Assembly (NCBI RefSeq): GCF_004364325.1
Contig: NZ_SOCP01000034.1
Span: forward strand, 1-45,003
Source of the DNA: Actinophytocola oryzae
Lineage (GTDB): Bacteria; Actinomycetota; Actinomycetes; Mycobacteriales; Pseudonocardiaceae
DNA length: 45,003 bases
Reading direction: 5' to 3'
This document shows, piece after piece, positions 42,323 through 45,003 of the stretch (positions within the stretch are counted from its first letter, which is position 1; each line of letters opens with the position of its first letter). The notes beneath the pieces were generated by a model, which was not told the DNA's origin, did no database searches, and was given only the letters and a program-made list of their open reading frames with translations. Made by a program: the position numbers and the translations under genes.

Positions 42323-42978
42323 CCGACGTCCTGGTCGTCGACGACAACCCGATCGTGCGGGCGGCGATCCGCGGCTTCCTCGACGGCACCGACGCCGTGC
42401 GGGTCGTGGCCGAAGCCGGGGACGGGCGACAGGCGCTGACCTTCGCGCGGCGGCTGCGCCCCGCCGTGACCCTGTTGGACCACCGCATGCCCGTCGCGGA
42501 CGGGCTGTCGGTGCTCGGCGAACTGTGCCGGTACACCACTGTGCTCGTGCTCACCAGTGACGCGGATCCCGGGCTCGTGGGCGGCATGCTGCGCGGCGGC
42601 GCGCGTGGTTACCTGGTGCACGGCGAGTTCGGTCCCGACGAGCTGCTCAGGGCGGTGCTCGCGGTCGCCCGTGGTGACGGGTGGCTCTCCGCCCCTGCCG
42701 CCGCCGTCGCCGTGGCCGCCGTACGCGAGCAGGCAGACCGTGAACGGGCGGCACACGAACAGCTCGAGTGGCAGCGCCTGCACCGCCTCCGGTTGGGACT
42801 GACGCGGCGCGAGGAGGACGTGTTGGCGTTGGTGGCGGAAGGGCTGTCCAACGCGGCCGTCGCGCGCAGGCTGGTGGTCACCGAGAAGACGGTGAAGAAC
42901 CACCTGCACCGCGCCTTCGCGAAGCTGCGCGTGGGCAACCGCACCGAGGCCGTCCTGCGCTGGACGAGCAAGCGGTAG
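42319..42978 (+). CDS. LuxR/NarL-type response regulator
   Basis: The 219-residue protein has a receiver domain at 1-120 with acidic residues D8-D9 and phosphate-accepting D54 (TLLDHRMP), and a LuxR helix-turn-helix at about 155-215 (LTRREEDVLALVAEGLSNAA, VTEKTVKNHLHRAFAKL). The position after beta-5 reads GYLVHG, where most NarL receivers have GYLLKG, so the conserved lysine is replaced by histidine. It overlaps the kinase gene by four bases and is its partner. It may control the adjacent surface-protein gene. Confidence 0.93.
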   Translation: MTDVLVVDDNPIVRAAIRGFLDGTDAVRVVAEAGDGRQALTFARRLRPAVTLLDHRMPVADGLSVLGELCRYTTVLVLTSDADPGLVGGMLRGGARGYLVHGEFGPDELLRAVLAVARGDGWLSAPAAAVAVAAVREQADRERAAHEQLEWQRLHRLRLGLTRREEDVLALVAEGLSNAAVARRLVVTEKTVKNHLHRAFAKLRVGNRTEAVLRWTSKR

Positions 42979-42984
42979 GCCGCG

Positions 42985-43671
42985 GTGGAACAGGACGGGT
43001 CGGACCGGGAAGGTGCCCGCGACCGCCGGGTGTTGCTGCGGCGTCTGGGGTGGACAGTGCTCGCCGTCGGGGTCGCGGCGACGGCGGTACTCGTGTCGCC
43101 GCTGGTCGTGCCGTTCCCCCCGCCCACTCCGGTGACGCCGCCACCGTCGTCCACCACTCCCCCTTCCGTTGTCACCACGCCCGTTCTCGTCATGCCGCCC
43201 GTCGTCACCCTGTCGGCCGCCGCCTCACCCGGTACGCCGCCTGCGGCAGAACCGCCACCGCGGGCCCCGGTGACGTCATCCCCGCCGCCCGCCTTCCAGA
43301 GCATCACCGTGCACGCGGCCGATCCGGCGAACCTCCGTACCGGCGCACGCGTCATCGAGTGCGCGAGTTGTCGCGGCGGCAGCCGGGTGGGTTACATCGG
43401 CGGGCCGAACCTGCTCGCCGTCCGCGTCGCCGCGGTGCCCACGGCCGGCACCCGTACCCTGACGATCGTCTACGAGACAGAGGAACCGCGCACGCTCAAG
43501 GTCGCGGTGAACGACGGCACCACGCAGACCCGACAGCTCGCCGGTGCGGCGAGCCTGCTGATCCCGGCGACCACGACACTCGAGGTGTTCGTGCCCGCCG
43601 GGGACAGCTGGATCAGGTTCTTCAACGACACCGGCTCGGCACCGGACATCAACGAGATCGTGCTGAGCTAG
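42985..43671 (+). CDS. Membrane-anchored or secreted protein with CBM35-like domain
   Basis: The 228-residue protein starts at GTG 42985, 6 bases after the response regulator. It has one N-terminal membrane helix (about 20-45), a Pro/Thr/Ser linker (about 45-105) and a C-terminal beta-sandwich (about 108-228) with the CBM6/CBM35 pattern: ECASCRGGSRVGYIGGP, TLTIVYETEEPRTLKVAVND and SWIRFFNDTGSAPDINEIVL. CBM35 domains bind sugars, so it probably binds wall or extracellular glycans. No catalytic domain is present. The short gap suggests co-transcription with the two-component system. Confidence 0.83.
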   Translation: MEQDGSDREGARDRRVLLRRLGWTVLAVGVAATAVLVSPLVVPFPPPTPVTPPPSSTTPPSVVTTPVLVMPPVVTLSAAASPGTPPAAEPPPRAPVTSSPPPAFQSITVHAADPANLRTGARVIECASCRGGSRVGYIGGPNLLAVRVAAVPTAGTRTLTIVYETEEPRTLKVAVNDGTTQTRQLAGAASLLIPATTTLEVFVPAGDSWIRFFNDTGSAPDINEIVLS

Positions 43672-43674
43672 CGG

Positions 43675-44715
43675 TCAGTACTGCCCGGCGGTGTTGCACT
43701 GCACCACCTGGACGACACAGTCCTTCACTCGATGCCCCATCGCGTCCTCGTCCCACGCGGCGAACACGTCACCGTGCATGGACGAGGCCATCCCCGAAGC
43801 CAGCCGGAAACCGTCCACGCTGCCGCTGGTCGGGTAGGAGATGGAGAACGTGATCGCCGGGATGGGCACCGGGAACTGTTCGGTGCACCGGCCGCCCACA
43901 CCCCACGCGACGTGGCTCTTGTGGTCCGGGCTGTCCAGGTGCTGGCCGTCCCAGCAGTCGGGGAAGCGCATCGTGAAGTGCAGGGTGCCGCCCTGGCACA
44001 CCGGCCAGTTGCCGTCCCGGCTGCGGCTCGCCCCGTCCAGCGGGCCACCCGCGCAGTAGAACTGGTTGACCGCACCGACCGGGGTCGGCACCTGACGCAT
44101 GGCGTCCCCCACGACCATCCGCAGTCCCTGCGGCAGCGGGACCGTCCGCGACTTGTCACTGAGCAGCGACCCGTAGTACACGACCACCTGCCTCGGCTGA
44201 ACGGGCTGGTCGCGCTCGTACAGCGTGGGGACCCAGTACGCGGAATGGTCCTGCAGCGGTTGGCAGCTCGACGCGGTGAACCGCATCAGGTCCTCGAACT
44301 GGGTACTCGCGTTGGTGCGGTCGTTGCCGATGAACGAGTGCATGTGCGACGCCCCCGGCTGCCCGGGAAACACGATCGGGTCATCCGGCGCCGAATGGCC
44401 GTACGTGCACGTGGCGTTGAACTCGGCGTTGCGGTTCGCGTTGGGCGGCACCGGTCGGGGTGTCATCGCCCGGAACGCGGCCAGCTGCGCGTTCCACTTC
44501 GCCTGGTCCACCGGGATCCACGTACCGGCCGCCATGGTCATGCCGGCGTGCTGGTGCCCGGACGCCGAAACCGCCTCCGTGTCCCCGCCCCGCACCACCA
44601 CAGCCCCGACCACCGCCAGCACAGCGCCTGCGACGACCAGCCAGAGCCGACCCGCAGGTGTCACTCTGTCGACCGGCTTCACTGCCCGACGCGGACTTCT
44701 CCTGTCACCTGACAC
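43675..44715 (-). CDS. DUF1996 surface protein
   Basis: The 346-residue protein starts at GTG 44715, where AAGGAGG lies 5 bases upstream. An N-terminal membrane helix (WLVVAGAVLAVVGAVVV) is followed by a DUF1996 domain: CTYGHSAPDDPIVFPGQPGA, SHMHSFIGN, PDCWDGQHLDSPDHKSHV, and many cysteines. DUF1996 proteins are secreted in actinomycetes and fungi and their function is not established; the conserved His/Asp/Cys set suggests metal binding. It ends 3 bases from the convergent CBM35-like gene. The longer frame to 44934 lacks a ribosome site. Confidence 0.9.
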   Translation of the reverse strand: MSGDRRSPRRAVKPVDRVTPAGRLWLVVAGAVLAVVGAVVVRGGDTEAVSASGHQHAGMTMAAGTWIPVDQAKWNAQLAAFRAMTPRPVPPNANRNAEFNATCTYGHSAPDDPIVFPGQPGASHMHSFIGNDRTNASTQFEDLMRFTASSCQPLQDHSAYWVPTLYERDQPVQPRQVVVYYGSLLSDKSRTVPLPQGLRMVVGDAMRQVPTPVGAVNQFYCAGGPLDGASRSRDGNWPVCQGGTLHFTMRFPDCWDGQHLDSPDHKSHVAWGVGGRCTEQFPVPIPAITFSISYPTSGSVDGFRLASGMASSMHGDVFAAWDEDAMGHRVKDCVVQVVQCNTAGQY

Positions 44716-44963
44716 AGGTTCCTCCTTCACTCGCGGGAAACGACGTTCCCAGCCGAAAGGTAGGTCGCCGCCGCCTGCGGGTCGTGAGTCAAAAGTCCCA
44801 GCAGCCGCAGGTACAGGGCCCAAATCGACGACGGGGTACCGCGTGGAGGGGGGACGACGGGACCCGCTCAGTGTCCGCTGTGTACAGACCGCGTCGGGCC
44901 GACTCCGGCTCTTTTGCGGTGGCGGACACGACACTCGAACGGATCACCATTACACTCCCGAGT

Positions 44964-45003
44964 ATGAGGCCGTCAAAGAGATCGGCCCGGTTGTTAGGTC
45001 TAT
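44964..45003 (+). CDS. Possible start of a gene running off the right edge
   Basis: ATG 44964 opens MRPSKRSARLLGL, which looks like the basic start of a signal peptide. TACACT at 44951-44956 could be a -10 box, implying a leaderless mRNA. Only 13 codons are visible. Confidence 0.3.
   Translation, partial: MRPSKRSARLLGL

Overview
The window is high-G+C DNA with frequent GTG starts, tightly overlapping genes and actinobacterial families (NdgR/LtbR-type IclR regulator beside leuCD, septum-formation-like ectodomains, DUF1996, Gls24, many Ser/Thr kinases). It looks like a chromosomal segment of an actinomycete, most likely of the Pseudonocardiales; that placement is inference from gene style only.

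Layout. 0.1-9.4 kb is mostly ordinary: leuD and leuC (minus) with a divergent IclR regulator, a coupled pair of unrecognised genes (one with four membrane helices), an FAD monooxygenase, a HAD phosphatase, and a tRNA-Gln/tRNA-Glu pair closed by a terminator. From 9.4 to about 40 kb the content is accessory: a small secreted protein, a decayed IS5-type transposase, a CRP/FNR regulator followed by three coupled dynamin-like GTPases and a class III cyclase-like protein (11.2-18.6 kb), a cluster of broken genes that encloses two intact genes sharing an RHIM-like VQVG amyloid motif (18.8-23.7 kb), a specialised chaperone operon (Hsp70, GrpE-like, J-like membrane protein, Ser/Thr kinase, OmpA-like; 23.9-31.2 kb), an FHA-winged-helix protein, a second membrane kinase, a YwqJ-like deaminase with a partner, and an HTH-STAND-WD40 protein. 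40-45 kb holds a Gls24-type envelope protein, a two-component system, a CBM35-like surface protein and a DUF1996 protein.

How the parts may work together. The GTPase cassette has membrane-remodelling GTPases downstream of a cNMP-fold regulator, ending in a cyclase-like protein, so a nucleotide signal controlling membrane GTPases is a testable idea. The next block has a small protein with a C-terminal VQVG motif and, 8 bases downstream, an N-in/C-out membrane protein with the same motif at its N terminus: the layout of amyloid-templated (RHIM/BASS-like) signalling. Neighbouring genes there (membrane protein, EcsC-like protein, PIN nuclease, mini membrane protein) all carry single frame changes, so this block looks like a partly decayed conflict system. 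The chaperone operon has every gene overlapping the next by 4-8 bases and combines a complete Hsp70 cycle with phosphorylation and envelope domains. The deaminase pair and STAND protein add further conflict-type genes. All functional links are inferred from the sequence; none is demonstrated.
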